A stretch of 64,000 nucleotides of DNA. Source: Sva-07 sp963747375. GTDB lineage: Bacteria > Actinomycetota > Acidimicrobiia > Acidimicrobiales > Ilumatobacteraceae. Position 1 is the stretch's first letter; each line of letters begins with the position of its first letter. The stretch is taken from NCBI GenBank assembly GCA_963747375.1, contig CAVVFL010000035.1, positions 124,001-188,000 on the forward strand. The letters run 5' to 3'. The notes under the pieces are model-generated. The model ran no database searches, was not told the origin of the DNA, and saw only the letters and a list, made by a program, of their open reading frames with translations. Position numbers and translations under genes: made by a program. This document shows, piece by piece, positions 1 through 10,270 of the stretch.

Positions 1-2617
1 GAGGTCGTGTTCCTCGCCGGCGAGCCAGGCATCGGCAAGACGCGGCTCGCACAGGAACTCGCTACCCGGCTGCACGGTGGCGACGGGATCGTGCTGGGCG
101 GACGCTGCGACGAGGACGTCACCGGTTCCTTCCAGCCGTTTTCCGGGGCCCTCGACTGGTATCTCAAGCAGTACGACATCGACGAGGTTCGCAGCCGTCT
201 CGGCACGTACCCCGGCGACCTCGCACGCCTGGTGCCGGACCTCGCCGTCCGTGTGCCTGACCTGCCACCGCCGCTCGTCGACGAGCCGGCCTCCGAGCGG
301 TTCCGTCTGTTCCAGGCGGTGGAGTCGTGGCTCGGCTTCGGTGGTGCCGACATGCCCCGGCTGTTGGTTCTCGATGACGTCCATTGGGCCGACAAGCCGA
401 CGTTGCTGCTCCTCAAGCACCTGATCTCGAATCCGCCGGCTGGTCTGATGATCCTGTGCACCTACCGCGACACTGATGTCGACCGCTCGCATCCGCTGTC
501 GGCGATGCTTGCCGACTTCCGGCGGATGTCGGCCGTGACTCGCATCGCGCTCGATGGGCTTGGAGACGACGGTGTGCGCGAGCTTCTGATTCGCGTCGGA
601 GGTCATGACCTCGACGACACGGGGCTTGAGTTCGCTGCCCTCGTCCATCGTGAGACTTCCGGGAATCCGTTCTTTCTCGGTGAAGTTCTTCGGCACCTCG
701 CCGAGACCGGTGCGCTCGTCGAGCGCAACGGTCGGTGGACGTCGGATCTGCGGCCAGAGGAGGCCGGGATCCCCGAGGGGATCCGCGAGGTGGTTGGACG
801 TCGACTCAGTCGCTTGGGTGGCGATGTCGAAGGTGTGCTGCGCTCTGCGGCGGTGATCGGCTACGAGTTCGACATTGATTTACTCGCAGATGTGACCGGC
901 AACGACATCGACGACGTCCTCGACGCACTCGATGTTGCCGCTGCAGCGAACCTGGCGATCGAGGTTGGTGTGGGCCGCCACCGGTTCGCCCACGCCCTGG
1001 TTCGCGAGACCCTTCACGGCGAGCTGTCGGCAACACGCCGGGCCCGTCAGCATCGCCGTGTCGCTCGAAACCCTCGAACTCCGACACGCCGACCGACTCG
1101 ACGCCGTGATCGCCGAGCTGGCGACTCACTGGATCGAGGCCTCGGCGGGAGGTGACCCGACCCGGGCGATCGAGTGTTCTCGGGCTGCCGGTGAGCAGGC
1201 GGCCGAACGCCGCGCATTCGAGACAGCGGCCACGTGGTTCGAGCGGGCGCTGGAACTCATCGACGAAGACGACGAGTTCGAATCCGAGCGCCGCCGGGTC
1301 CTCGTCCAGTTGGCGGAGGCGCAGGCCGAGTCCGGCGCAACTGCCGAAGCCCGAGCCCACGCCCTGCAAGCCGCCCTGCTCGCTATCGACGCAGCAGACG
1401 CCGAGGTCGCATGCGCCTCACTGGTGGTCAACTCCCGCTCGAGCTTCGGCGACACCGACGAACCAGATCCCGAGAAGATCGCCTTGCTCGACGAGGCACT
1501 GCTGCTCGATGGCCTCGCTCCGGCACAACGAGCAGCCCTGATGGGCCAGCTCGCAACCGAGCTGATCTTCGTCCGCGAGATGGCACGTCGCCGCGACGTG
1601 ATCGCGGATCTGATGACGCTGCTGCGTCAACTGCCGCCCGAAGATCATGCTGCGGTGCTGTCGTCGCCCGGATCCGTGTCGTTCTCGAACGACCGGCGAG
1701 GTTTCGACGAACTCGTCGAGTTGGCATCGGCGGCGCTTGCAGCGGCGAGAACGCGATCATCGGCGATGTATGTCAGCCACAACCGATTCTTCTTGGCGCT
1801 CGGCCTTGGCGATCGTGCGCTGTGTGACCTGATCGCCGAGACCTGCCGGGAATCGGCCGGCAATTCGGTCGACCGATTCGCAACGTTCTCCAAGATGTTC
1901 GATGTGATGATCGACGCAATCGACGGCGAGATCGAACGAGCGAGGTCCACAGCCCGCGAGATGGTCGCGATCATGCGCGCCATCGACATGCCCGAGACGG
2001 TCAACTTCCACACCACCACAGGGTTCATGCTTCGACGTGAGCTCGGTGAACTCTCGCTGTTGGGCCCTGTGGCCGACGTGGCCGAGACCATGGGACACGT
2101 CACCAGTAGTGCACGGGCGATGTCCGCGTACATCCGCTTCGCCGCCGGTGATCTCGACGCTGCTGCGTCTGCCCTCGCACAGGTTGTCGGCGAGGAGTTC
2201 TCCGATGACGGTGGCAGAGCGATCGGCGTCGCACTGTGGAGTGAACTCGCAGTTGCGTTTGACGAGATCGACCTGTGCCAGACGCTGGCGGAGTCGATCG
2301 CGCACCAAAGCGGAGTGCACCTCCTGACGGGTGGGATCTACCTCGGGTCGGTCGACCGAATCAGAGCGCTCCTGCTCGACGCTCTCGGTGAGCCGGCCCG
2401 GGCCGACGAGCTGTTTGCACTTGCAGTGGCCCAACACGAGGCGTTGCGCAGCCCAACTTGGGTCGCCCGTACGGAACTCGACTGGGCCGAGTCGCTGATC
2501 AACCGAAACCAGGTTGTGGACGCGGGCGCCCACCTCGACGCAGCCCGACTCGCGATCGGCGACCTCGGCCTCATCGACAGTCGCCGCCGCCTCGCCGAAC
2601 TCACCGCCAGGCTCTGA
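1..2617 (+). CDS. STAND/AAA_16-type ATPase regulator (5' truncated, one frameshift)
   Basis: The gene enters from outside the window, so its N-terminus (often a BTAD, cyclase or sensor domain in this family) is missing. A P-loop GEPGIGKTRLA lies at about nt 19-51 and a Walker B segment LLVLDDVHWAD at about 361-393, followed by a winged-helix-like arm and a long alpha-helical TPR-like C-terminal half. This is the usual order of AAA_16 signal-transduction ATPases of the MalT/AfsR/LuxR type. No C-terminal HTH is seen; the protein ends in LAELTARL. The frame changes by one extra base between about 1045 and 1075, and both halves are convincing on either side, so they are treated as one gene. The target regulated is unknown. 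Confidence 0.75.
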
Positions 2618-2670
2618 CCAAACGCCCTGTGCCAGCGAGGACACCTGAATGTGCGGAGTGACAGAACGCG

Positions 2671-3090
2671 TCAGCTGACGCGCTCGGCAGGAACGAGCAT
2701 GACGCTGGAGGTGGCTCGTGCGAGCATGCGACCTTCACTGTCGATGAGTCGGCCTTCGACGAAGCCCACCGTCTTGCCGAGTCGGAGTACCTCGGCCTCG
2801 CAGATCAGCGGTCCTGGCTTCGCTGCGGCGAGGAAGCTGACGTTGATGTCGATTGACGATGGATACAGAGTGCCACCGCTCTTGAGCAGCACGACCGGGC
2901 CCATCGTGTCGTCGAGCATTGCTGCGAGGAAGCCGCCCTGGACGCGGCCAGCGGGATTCAGGAACTCGGGCTTGCCTTCGAACCCGAACTTGATCCAACC
3001 GCGGTCTTGGTCGTGCGCGATGAGTTGTCGACCGAGCAGGATCGCGCATGGAGCGCTGAGCACGAGGGCTTCAACTTCCTCATCGGTCAC
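2671..3090 (-). CDS. PaaI-like hotdog-fold thioesterase
   Basis: A protein of about 139 aa with the hotdog layout of PaaI/YdiI acyl-CoA thioesterases. It has the motif GRVQGGFLAAMLDDTMGP, where the family has the conserved N/H-x-x-x-GG segment and the catalytic acidic residue on the central helix, and then beta strands ending in a V-E-G-R-L-I-D-S-E-G turn. It would hydrolyse an acyl-CoA in the cytoplasm; the substrate is not readable. I chose GTG at 3090 because GAGGAG sits 6 nt upstream; a longer frame to 3204 exists but has no better start. It converges on the ATPase gene before it. Confidence 0.75.
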   Translation of the reverse strand: MTDEEVEALVLSAPCAILLGRQLIAHDQDRGWIKFGFEGKPEFLNPAGRVQGGFLAAMLDDTMGPVVLLKSGGTLYPSSIDINVSFLAAAKPGPLICEAEVLRLGKTVGFVEGRLIDSEGRMLARATSSVMLVPAERVS

Positions 3091-3340
3091 ATCGATCTCC
3101 TCGTTCTGCTGGACGTGCGGTGCACAATACAGAACAACCTCGACGGACTCGTCAACCTCATCGAGCCATCCTGACCGAGCGGTTGGTCCGGGGCGCACAG
3201 CCACCCGTTGTCACCCGCTCGAGTCCGAGCAACGTTGTTGACACCACACATCGTCGCTCGATAGTCCAGCATCGCCGTCGATCCGACCGCTCGGGAACGG
3301 CCCGGATGTGGCGTCACGTAATCGCGGGCGCAACGGCGTG

Positions 3341-3346
3341 TATGCT
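3341..3346 (+). promoter_or_regulatory. -10 box TATGCT of the antitoxin-toxin operon
   Basis: TATGCT lies 7 nt before the ATG at 3354, which would make the transcript leaderless. The same hexamer-to-start distance recurs at many genes of the window. Confidence 0.5.
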
Positions 3347-3353
3347 GATATGC

Positions 3354-3548
3354 ATGCACAGTACGAGCGTCCGTATCGATGTGAGCACGCACGAGGAGCT
3401 CAAGCGCCTCGCGACCGAATTCGACACGACCGTCGGCAACACGGTTGCCCTCGCCGTCCGCGCTCTGCGCCAAGACCACATTGGCAGTCAGCTTCAGAGC
3501 GAGCTCCGCGACGACGAGACAGCGTGGCTCGATGCAGAGTTCGGGTGA
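3354..3548 (+). CDS. Antitoxin of a MazF-type toxin-antitoxin pair
   Basis: A 64-aa protein. Its first part (STSVRIDVSTHEELKRLA) reads like a ribbon-helix-helix DNA-binding domain, and its acidic tail ending DDETAWLDAEFG is typical of the toxin-neutralising tail of small antitoxins. It overlaps the toxin gene by 17 nt, which implies coupled translation. ATG 3354 was chosen because a TANNNT box lies 7 nt upstream; an in-frame ATG at 3342 is possible but would fall inside that box. It probably represses its own operon; this is family knowledge, not seen here. Confidence 0.72.
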   Translation: MHSTSVRIDVSTHEELKRLATEFDTTVGNTVALAVRALRQDHIGSQLQSELRDDETAWLDAEFG

Positions 3549-3873
3549 CGTCGTCAGTCTCGATCTCGGACGGCCTGAGGGGCGTGAGGCCGGCTATCTC
3601 CATCCGGCCGTCGTCGTCACGGCGCAACGCATTCTCGACGCTGCACCAACGGTCATGCAGGTCGTGCCACTGACGAGCACGCTGCGGGGCTTCCACACGG
3701 AAATCGTCATGGAGCCGGATCCGTCTAACGGGCTCGAGCAGACTTCGGTTGCGCAGTGTCAGCATGTGCGTGCCGTGTCACCGGCACGGGTGGTGGGCAC
3801 GGTCGGCAACGTTGGACCGCTGGCCTTGGCGCAGATCCGCGAGACGATCGCCGTGATCATTGACCTGCCCTGA
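3532..3873 (+). CDS. MazF/PemK-family mRNA endoribonuclease toxin
   Basis: A 113-aa protein with the PemK/MazF order: an opening GDVV-L-DLG strand, a GREAGYLHPAVVV segment (the family usually has RPAVVV here, so the arginine is replaced by histidine), a VVPLTST strand, a GLEQTS turn and a C-terminal AQIRETIAVII helix. Such toxins cut mRNA at short motifs. The start codon is inside the antitoxin gene. The changed RP motif may reduce or alter activity; that is inference. No mobile-element border is visible around the pair. Confidence 0.82.
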   Translation: MQSSGDVVSLDLGRPEGREAGYLHPAVVVTAQRILDAAPTVMQVVPLTSTLRGFHTEIVMEPDPSNGLEQTSVAQCQHVRAVSPARVVGTVGNVGPLALAQIRETIAVIIDLP

Positions 3874-4294
3874 ATCTCTGACCTCTGGCCACATCAGTTC
3901 CGGCGAAACCACTCGAGTTCGGCGCCCGTAATCACTGGCCCGCCAACCCGTAGGCCACTGCATCACGAGGCCCATCTGTGAAGTCCCACAATCCCCAGGC
4001 GAGCACGAGTCACACGCGTCAGTCGCCGACTCAAGCAGCTTCGATACTTCCGTTCCGGGATGGCGTGCCTCGGCTCCACCGCCAGCCCAGTCCGCTACGT
4101 GGTGTCTCAAACGGGAGGGACGGAAGCAATCGCTGAGTCACAGTCGAAGCTGGTGATCACTTCGAATCGACCGCCGTTCATCCAGAATCTGGAGCGCTTC
4201 GATGCCTGATCGGCTCGGACGGGCCAATCGATAGTGCTCTATGGTGCACGCGCACGAACGTTGACTTGCGTTTCCCCTGGGAGGGCGATCAACT
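3874..4294. other. Intergenic stretch with no recognisable gene
   Basis: About 420 bases between the toxin gene and the tRNA pair. No frame gives a protein with recognisable composition or motifs, and I see no RNA gene or convincing hairpin terminator. Confidence 0.5.
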
Positions 4295-4380
4295 TGGCGG
4301 AACGGGAGGGATTCGAACCCCCGAGCCTTGCGGCCGGCCGCTTTCAAGGCGGCTGCATTCGTCCACTCTGCCACCGTTCC
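4295..4380 (-). tRNA. tRNA-Ser(UGA)
   Basis: Read on the minus strand, the acceptor arm GGAACGG pairs with CCGTTCC. The anticodon loop is CTTGAAA with anticodon TGA (plus 4344-4346), there is a long class II variable arm, the T-loop is GTTCGAATC, and an encoded CCA lies at 4297-4295. It decodes UCA. It is divergent from the next tRNA-Ser. Confidence 0.96.
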
Positions 4381-4417
4381 GCTCGCGAGGTTACCGGGCT
4401 ACACTCCGAGGCTCCCA

Positions 4418-4509
4418 GGAGAGGTGCCAGAGCGGCCGAATGGGGCGCCCTGCTAAGGCGTTGATCGCAGCAATGTGATCCGTGGGTTCAAATCCCACCC
4501 TCTCCGCCA
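4418..4509 (+). tRNA. tRNA-Ser(GCU)
   Basis: Acceptor arm GGAGAGG pairs with CCTCTCC, followed by discriminator G and an encoded CCA. The anticodon loop holds GCT, the variable arm is long, and the T-loop is GTTCAAATC. It decodes AGC/AGU. A TACACT hexamer lies at 4400-4405 upstream. Confidence 0.96.
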
Positions 4510-4815
4510 GTCGACCGGTTCGCCCATTGGGGGTGAATCGGTCGTGACGGTGATGTCCTTCGACACTCACCGAGCCTCACCACGCTGCCCGGTGCCATGT
4601 TCAAGATCGTGTCGACGAACCCGCTGAAGGGTGTCGGATCGAGTGACCGACTCGTCTCGACGAAGTCACAGGCATGTCGTTTGCGTGACGGTGATGTTGC
4701 GATTCGATGACGACCGCGCTAGACAGGGAATTCAGAACCCGACGCGAAGCACGCGATCGGCTGTTCGACTGGCCAGTCCGTGGAGATCACGGTCGGGCCG
4801 GGAGCGACGACCACG
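4510..4815. other. Intergenic stretch, nothing recognised
   Basis: About 300 bases between tRNA-Ser(GCU) and the LysM protein gene. No supported gene, and no hairpin strong enough to call a terminator. Confidence 0.4.
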
Positions 4816-6142
4816 ATGCCCACCAACCCCCCAGACTCCACCCTCGCCGCTTCTCGCCGCGATCGCCGAACGAACCGGGGGAATCAGGCCGACCAACGCA
4901 ACGACGGAGACGATTTCTGGGGGGACGCAGGAACGTGGGCCGACGTCGCACCGCGCGGCCGGGCCTCCCATGACTCCGAGTCGGGTGGCCGACTCGGACG
5001 CTGGTGGAAGTCCGTCGCAACAGCGGGCCCGACGGCCAGCCGCACCCACGGCACGTCCGGGCCGGAAGTGGCTCCGGAAGTGGCTGAGGACACCGCTGCC
5101 TGGCACGACCAGGAGGACCACGCCGCCTGGGACGTCGATTCGTGGGAGCACGATTGCGGTGACGACGGATGGGACATCGAACCAGCGCCGGTTCGAGGCA
5201 CCGGCATCGATCCGCTGATCGCTCGACTCGGCGCCTTGATCGTCGTCGTCACGATCACCGCTTCCGTCGTGATGGGTTTCACGTCGGGCTCCGACGCTGG
5301 AGATCAACTTCTCGAGGGGTCAGCGGCCAACACCGCCATCGCGACCACCGAAACGTCCGCCGGCGCGATCGGTGCCCCGACGTCCGTCGGGGCCTCGCCC
5401 GCTACCGTCGCCCCGAACGTCGCCGACACGAGTGAGATGCCGCCGACCACCGCTGCGCCGGACTCGATTCCGGCGTCGACGGCAGTGCCGACGACCTCTG
5501 CAGTCACCCGCCAGGCACTGCTCGTCGCCTCGGAATCCGCGACGCCCGGACCAGCGTGCGGTAGTGAGTACGAACTCGCTGCGGGCGACTACTGGATCCG
5601 GATCGCCGACGAGGCCGGCGTCGAACTTGCCGACCTCCTCGATGTGAATGGCGCGACGGTTGGAACGTTGCTCGTACCGGGGCGCTCGATCTGTCTCCCG
5701 GTCGGCGCCGCAACGCCGTCGCCGCCCACCAGCGTTGTGTCGTACGTCACCCGCTACGACATCGCCCGCCCCGACAACCACCCCGACAACCACGCCAAGC
5801 CGTCCGACCGTCACCACGGTCGCACCAACCCCAACGACGACGACGGCTCCACGACCAGCCGCTGTGCCGGCGTCACAGGCCGAGGCGATCATCCGAGAGG
5901 TGTGGCCCGACGACATCGAGGACCGCGCCCTCGAGATCGCCCGGCGTGAGAGCAACTACCAATCGAACGTGAACAACTGGTGCTGCTACGGCTTGTTCCA
6001 GATCCACTGGAGCGCCCATCGGAGCTGGCTCGCCACGATTGGTGTCACCTCGGCGGCGCAACTCTATGACCCAATGGTGAACGCCAGCGCGGCATACGCG
6101 CTGTACCAGCGGGCCGGCGGCTTCGGGCCTTGGGGCGGCTGA
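4816..6142 (+). CDS. Membrane-anchored LysM / lysozyme-like cell-wall protein (one frameshift)
   Basis: An acidic, low-complexity cytoplasmic N-terminus precedes a single membrane segment (LIARLGALIVVVTITASVVM, about nt 5215-5275). Outside it come a Thr/Ala/Pro-rich linker, one LysM-like domain (AGDYWIRIADEAGVELADLL), a second Thr/Pro linker and a C-terminal lysozyme-like fold with E-I-A-R-R-E-S and YGLFQIHW, which match the catalytic Glu and Gly-Leu-x-Q-I signature of transglycosylase/Rpf-like domains. It probably binds and cuts peptidoglycan. The frame moves by one extra base near 5750 in the linker. ATG 4816 was preferred; an in-frame GTG at 4780 is possible. Confidence 0.75.
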
Positions 6143-6200
6143 CAAATTTCACCGTCGGCAAGTCGAAGAGTTACGTCTACACTGTCGCCCGTCGCAAATT

Positions 6201-6273
6201 GCGCCCGTAGCTCAATGGATAGAGCACTTGATTACGGATCAAGCGGTTGGGAGTTCGACTCTCTCCGGGCGCG
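6201..6273 (+). tRNA. tRNA-Arg(ACG)
   Basis: Acceptor arm GCGCCCG pairs with CGGGCGC, the anticodon loop TTACGGA holds ACG, and the T-loop is GTTCGACTC. The CCA end is not encoded. Its A34 needs deamination to inosine, the job of the deaminase encoded at 28284-28785. Confidence 0.96.
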
Positions 6274-6282
6274 CTGAACGAC

Positions 6283-6310
6283 GAGGGCGGCACCGCGAGG
6301 TGCCGCCCTC
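6283..6310 (+). terminator. Hairpin terminator after tRNA-Arg
   Basis: A perfect 12-bp stem (GAGGGCGGCACC / GGTGCCGCCCTC) closes a GCGA loop 9 nt after the tRNA. No T-run follows, as is common in high-GC actinobacteria. Confidence 0.65.
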
Positions 6311-6391
6311 ATCGCGTCACCACCGGCCCCGATCGTCGAGATTTCGTCAGGTTTTACTCAAGTCCGCCAGACCACGCGCCGATGAACGCTC

Positions 6392-7732
6392 ATGAGACTC
6401 ATCAGGCTCTGCGCGCTCGTGGGCAGTGTGATCCTGCTCGTGGCGACGACAGTCTCGATGGTCAACAAGCGCGCCGATCGAGGCGCTGAACAGAACGCTC
6501 GTGCCGTGGCAACCGTACTGTTGGCCGACCAGGCCGTCGCCAGCACCATCGAGCGTGCGATGGCGGTCGCCGAGGTGGCAACGGGCGACACGGATCCCGA
6601 AGCCGTGGCCAGGTCGTTCGGCGACGGCGCTGAGGCCTGCGTCATCGCTGCCGGCGTCGATCGGTGCACCGGCCCCGACCTCGGCGCGTCGAGCGCCTTC
6701 GGTGGGGCCGTTGCGGCATCGGTCGAGAGCGGTGGACCGGCCGTCGCCGTCGACGCCGCGACGAAGTCCCTTCTCGTGGTGTCGCACGCAGACGCGACCG
6801 CCGCGTTGTTGTTGCCCATCGACTCGCTGCTCGGTCCGCTCGTCACAGCGGCCGTCGAACGCAACGAGGCCACGATCGACCTTGCGTTGTCGTCCGGCAT
6901 CGCCGACCAGAACGGTGGCGATCCGAACCGGGTCGGTCCGACATCCGTCGACGATCGACTGGTGGTGTCCGACACGCTCGCGCTGCCGGGTGACGGTGGA
7001 TCGATTCGAGTCACGACCTCGGTCGCCGACCAGGCCGGGTTCGTCGGCGAGGGTCTCGGCCCGTACCTCCTGCTCCTCGCACTCGGCACCATCCTGATGG
7101 GGCTCGCCGGTTGGACCTTCCTGCTCGATCGACGCAATCTCCAACGGCGGGCAACCACCGATGACCTGACGGGTCTGCCGAACCGCCGCGAGTTCGAACG
7201 TCAGACCGAGGAGGCACTGCTCGCCGCGGAACGGTTCAGCACCGGCGTCTGCGTGATGCTCATCGACCTCAACGGCTTCAAGCTGATCAACGACACGCTC
7301 GGCCACCAGTTCGGCGACCTCGTCCTGCGGGCGACCGCCAAACGTCTCCGCGATGCTGTGCGCGACACCGATGTCGTCGGCCGCTGGGGCGGCGACGAGT
7401 TCGTGATCCTGCTGCCCGGCGTGCAGGACGCATCGGCGGTCCGCAGCAGCGCCGAACGCATCGGAGGGCTGCTCGGCGCCACGCCGATCGCTGATGACGT
7501 GACGATCACCGGTGCCATCGGCGCCGCGCTGTACCCGCGTCACGGCGCGACTCTCGACGACCTGATCCGCGCCGCTGACGAAGCGATGTACGGGGCCAAG
7601 ACGACCGGTGTCACCCATCGGCTCGCGGACCCGCTGGCCGGCGAACTGGGCCACGAGGCCGATACCGAGTGGTCCCGTTATGGCGGACCCGACCGCCGTC
7701 GGGCGCATGCCGACGACGTCAACCGGGTCTGA
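6392..7732 (+). CDS. Membrane diguanylate cyclase (GGDEF)
   Basis: A 446-aa protein that makes cyclic di-GMP from two GTP. A first membrane helix at residues about 4-22, an extracytoplasmic sensory region of about 200 aa, and a second helix at about 228-248 lead into a GGDEF domain starting at DDLTGLPNRREF (about 255). The active-site motif RWGGDEFVIL is intact (about 332), and the product-inhibition I-site RxxD (RDTD) lies exactly five residues before it, so feedback control is expected. No EAL domain is attached. The sensed signal is unknown. The pilus loci further on are possible targets; that is inference. Confidence 0.9.
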   Translation: MRLIRLCALVGSVILLVATTVSMVNKRADRGAEQNARAVATVLLADQAVASTIERAMAVAEVATGDTDPEAVARSFGDGAEACVIAAGVDRCTGPDLGASSAFGGAVAASVESGGPAVAVDAATKSLLVVSHADATAALLLPIDSLLGPLVTAAVERNEATIDLALSSGIADQNGGDPNRVGPTSVDDRLVVSDTLALPGDGGSIRVTTSVADQAGFVGEGLGPYLLLLALGTILMGLAGWTFLLDRRNLQRRATTDDLTGLPNRREFERQTEEALLAAERFSTGVCVMLIDLNGFKLINDTLGHQFGDLVLRATAKRLRDAVRDTDVVGRWGGDEFVILLPGVQDASAVRSSAERIGGLLGATPIADDVTITGAIGAALYPRHGATLDDLIRAADEAMYGAKTTGVTHRLADPLAGELGHEADTEWSRYGGPDRRRAHADDVNRV

Positions 7733-7764
7733 CGAACGCTCTGCGCACACCGTCGGCTGATGCG

Positions 7765-7770
7765 TACACT
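7765..7770 (+). promoter_or_regulatory. -10 box TACACT of the aminotransferase operon
   Basis: TACACT ends 6 nt before the GTG at 7777, fitting a leaderless transcript. Confidence 0.5.
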
Positions 7771-7776
7771 TCTGGC

Positions 7777-8964
7777 GTGCCCCCTCGGAGTGTGCTGACC
7801 AGCAAGCTCGCAGGCTTCGGTACGACGATCTTCGCCGAGATGTCGGCGTTGGCCGTCGAGACGGGGGCGATCAATCTCGGCCAGGGCTTCCCCGACACCG
7901 ACGGACCACCCGAGGTGCTCGACGCCGCCGATCGCCGCGATCCGTGCGGGCGTCAATCAGTACCCACCCGGGCTCGGCATGCCGGTGCTTGCGCAGCGCG
8001 ATCGCCGATCACCAGCGGCGGTTCTACGGCATCGAACTCGACCCGGCGAGCGAGATCGTGGTCACCGCCGGAGCCACGGAGGCCCTTGCCGGAGCGTTGC
8101 TCGGCATGCTCGACGCGGGCGACGAGGTCGTCGTGTTCGAGCCGATGTACGACAGCTACCAGGCCTGCATTGCACTCGCCGGCGCCCGGGCCGTGCCGGT
8201 GCTGTTGGCTCCCGACGCCGACGGCCGATACGTGTTCGATCCCGACGCGCTGCGCGCCGCGGTCAGCACTGACCGCACCAAGCTGATCCTGCTCAACACT
8301 CCGCACAATCCGACGGGCAAGGTCTTCACCGCCGACGAGACTGGCGACCATCGCCGAGGTGGCCCTCGAACACGACCTGATCGTGGTGACCGACGAGGTG
8401 TACGAACACCTGCTCTTCGACGGTCGTGCGCACGTTCCGCTGTCGACCCTGCCTGGCATGGCGGACCGCACGCTGACCATCTCGTCGGGCGGCAAGACGT
8501 TCCACACCACTGGGTGGAAGATCGGCTGGATGACCGGCCCCGAACCGCTGGTGACCGCGGCACGGACCGCGAAGCAGTTCCTGACCTATGTGAACGGCGC
8601 GCCGTTCCAGCCGGCGATGGCGGTCGGGCTCGGCCTGCCCGATTCGTACTTCGAGCGTCTCACCGGCGACCTGCAGACGGCGCGGGATCACCTCGTCGCC
8701 GGATTGCGTTCGGCCGGGTTCACCACCTATGAGCCCGAGGCGACGTACTTCACGACGGTCGACATCCGCCCCGTCGATCCGACCGGCGACGGGATGGCGT
8801 TCTGCCGCTCACTTCCGGCACGATGTGGCGTCGTCGCCGTCCCCAACGAGGTCTTCTACGCCCGACCCGAACACGGGCGTCACCTCGTCCGCTTCGCCTG
8901 CTGCAAGCAGCTCGACGTGATCGACGCGGCCGTCGAGCGCCTCGTCGAGGGATTCGAGTCGTGA
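7777..8964 (+). CDS. Class I/II PLP aminotransferase (three frameshifts)
   Basis: A KAT/YbdL/DapC-like fold type I aminotransferase. Landmarks are INLGQGFPDTDGPPEV near the N-terminus, ILLNTPHNPTGKVF, VTDEVYEHLLFDG, SSGGKTFHTTGWKIGW with the PLP-binding lysine in SGGKTF, and a C-terminal HLVRFACCKQ. Three single extra bases break the frame, near 7930, 7990 and 8340; removing them gives one continuous 393-aa protein. The next gene overlaps by 4 nt and encodes an omega-amidase-like hydrolase. The pair suggests transamination with glutamine (or methionine) followed by removal of the omega-amide acid product. Confidence 0.82.
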
Positions 8965-9737
8965 GCGTCCGCGTTGCCGCCATCCAGCACGACATCGTCT
9001 GGCACGACCGCACGGCGAACTTCGATCATCTGGCGCCGATCGTGGCGAGCGCGGTCGCGTCCGGTGCTCGGGTGGTGCTGTTGACCGAGACGTTCTCGAC
9101 CGGTTTCTCGTTCGACACGCCGGGCATCGCCGAACCCGAAGGCGGACCGTCGTCGCGGTTCCTGGTCGAGATGGCCACGACGCACGGGGTGTGGGTCGGC
9201 GGCTCGTGCCCCGAAATCGCCGCCGACGCGCCGCCGGACGATCAGCGACCCTCGAACGTGTTCGTGCTCGTCGCCCCCGACGGCACCGAGCACCGGTACC
9301 GCAAGATCCACCCGTTCTCACACGCCGACGAGGAGCGCTACGTCCGCGCCGGCACCGAGTTCGTCACGCTCGACATCGACGGCCTGCGCTGCAGCCTCTT
9401 CGTCTGTTACGACCTGCGATTCGCCGACGAGTTCTGGGCGCTGGCGCACGAGAGCGACGCCTACTTCGTCGTGGCGAACTGGCCGGCCAAGCGACGTCTC
9501 CACTGGTCGTCGCTGCTGCGCGCCCGGGCGATCGAGAACCAGGCGTACGTCGTCGGGGTCAATCGGGTCGGCTCGGGTGGCGGGCTCGACTACTCGGGCG
9601 ACAGCGCGATCATCGACCCGCTCGGCGAGGTGCTGGCGACCGGCTCGGGCGTCGAGACGATCCTCTTCGCCGATCTCGACGCCGCGCACGTCGCGTCCAC
9701 ACGCGACCACTTCCGCTTCCTCCAAGACCGCCGCTGA
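8961..9737 (+). CDS. Nitrilase-superfamily omega-amidase-like hydrolase
   Basis: A 258-aa carbon-nitrogen hydrolase with the full catalytic triad of the superfamily: Glu in LLTETFSTGF, Lys in YRKIHPF and Cys in LFVCYDLRFADEFW. Length and motifs fit the YafV/Nit2 branch, which hydrolyses alpha-ketoglutaramate or alpha-ketosuccinamate. GTG 8961 overlaps the aminotransferase stop (GTGA), so the two are translationally coupled, supporting a transaminase/omega-amidase pathway. Intact. Confidence 0.85.
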   Translation: MSVRVAAIQHDIVWHDRTANFDHLAPIVASAVASGARVVLLTETFSTGFSFDTPGIAEPEGGPSSRFLVEMATTHGVWVGGSCPEIAADAPPDDQRPSNVFVLVAPDGTEHRYRKIHPFSHADEERYVRAGTEFVTLDIDGLRCSLFVCYDLRFADEFWALAHESDAYFVVANWPAKRRLHWSSLLRARAIENQAYVVGVNRVGSGGGLDYSGDSAIIDPLGEVLATGSGVETILFADLDAAHVASTRDHFRFLQDRR

Positions 9738-9746
9738 TCAGCGGCG
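9729..9746. terminator. 18-bp perfect palindrome over two convergent stop codons
   Basis: CGCCGCTGATCAGCGGCG is perfectly self-complementary. The TGA stops of the amidase (plus) and the GNAT gene (minus) meet at its centre, and both proteins end in Arg-Arg. It may act as a bidirectional terminator. Confidence 0.45.
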
Positions 9747-10263
9747 CGATGTGGGGCGCATCTGCATCGACACCCGGATGCCGTAGGGCGTGTCCTGCTG
9801 GCCGACCTCGGTGAATCCCAGGGCTGCGTGGAAACCGAGCGACACCTCGTTGGGTGGATCGACGTTGACTTCGAGCGCCAGATGGTCGGCACCGTCGATC
9901 GCCGCCATCCGCCGATCGACCTCGGCGTACAGAGCCGAGCCGACCCCGCGCCCGCGGGCCGACGAATCGACGGCGACGCGGTCGAGGTACATGAAGGCGT
10001 CGTAGCGCTGCGGTGAACCAGCGATAGTTCACCGAGTCGTAGGTCGAGTCATCGGCGAGTACCAGGCAGAATCCGACCACCTCGCCGCCGACGTCCGCGA
10101 TCAGGGCGATCGGGCTCTCGTCGACGATGAACGCCATCCGGGTCGTGTCGACCGAGCCGACCTCGGGCACGTTGGCCTCGTTGATCTGCAGGATCCGGTC
10201 GAGGTCGGTGGGCTCGAGCGAACGGATCACGACCTCATCGGAGCGCGACGGTGACGGAGACAT
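9738..10263 (-). CDS. GNAT-family N-acetyltransferase (one frameshift)
   Basis: About 174 aa. The N-terminal half has the beta strands typical of GNAT enzymes (VVIRSLEPTDLDRIL, ALIADVGGEVVGFCLVL), and the second half has the acetyl-CoA binding signature VAVDSSARGRGVGSALYAE and a C-terminal HAALGFTEVGQ. One extra base near 10011 separates the halves (coding-strand WFT-QRYDAFMYLDRV when removed). The substrate is unknown. ATG 10263 has TACCGT 7 nt upstream, and the gene is divergent from the ABC exporter operon. Confidence 0.8.
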
Positions 10264-10270
10264 CTGCGGC

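Noticed and set aside
3354..3873. Genomic island carrying the toxin-antitoxin pair next to tRNA genes
   Set aside because: No integrase, direct repeat of the tRNA end or change in base composition is visible around it.
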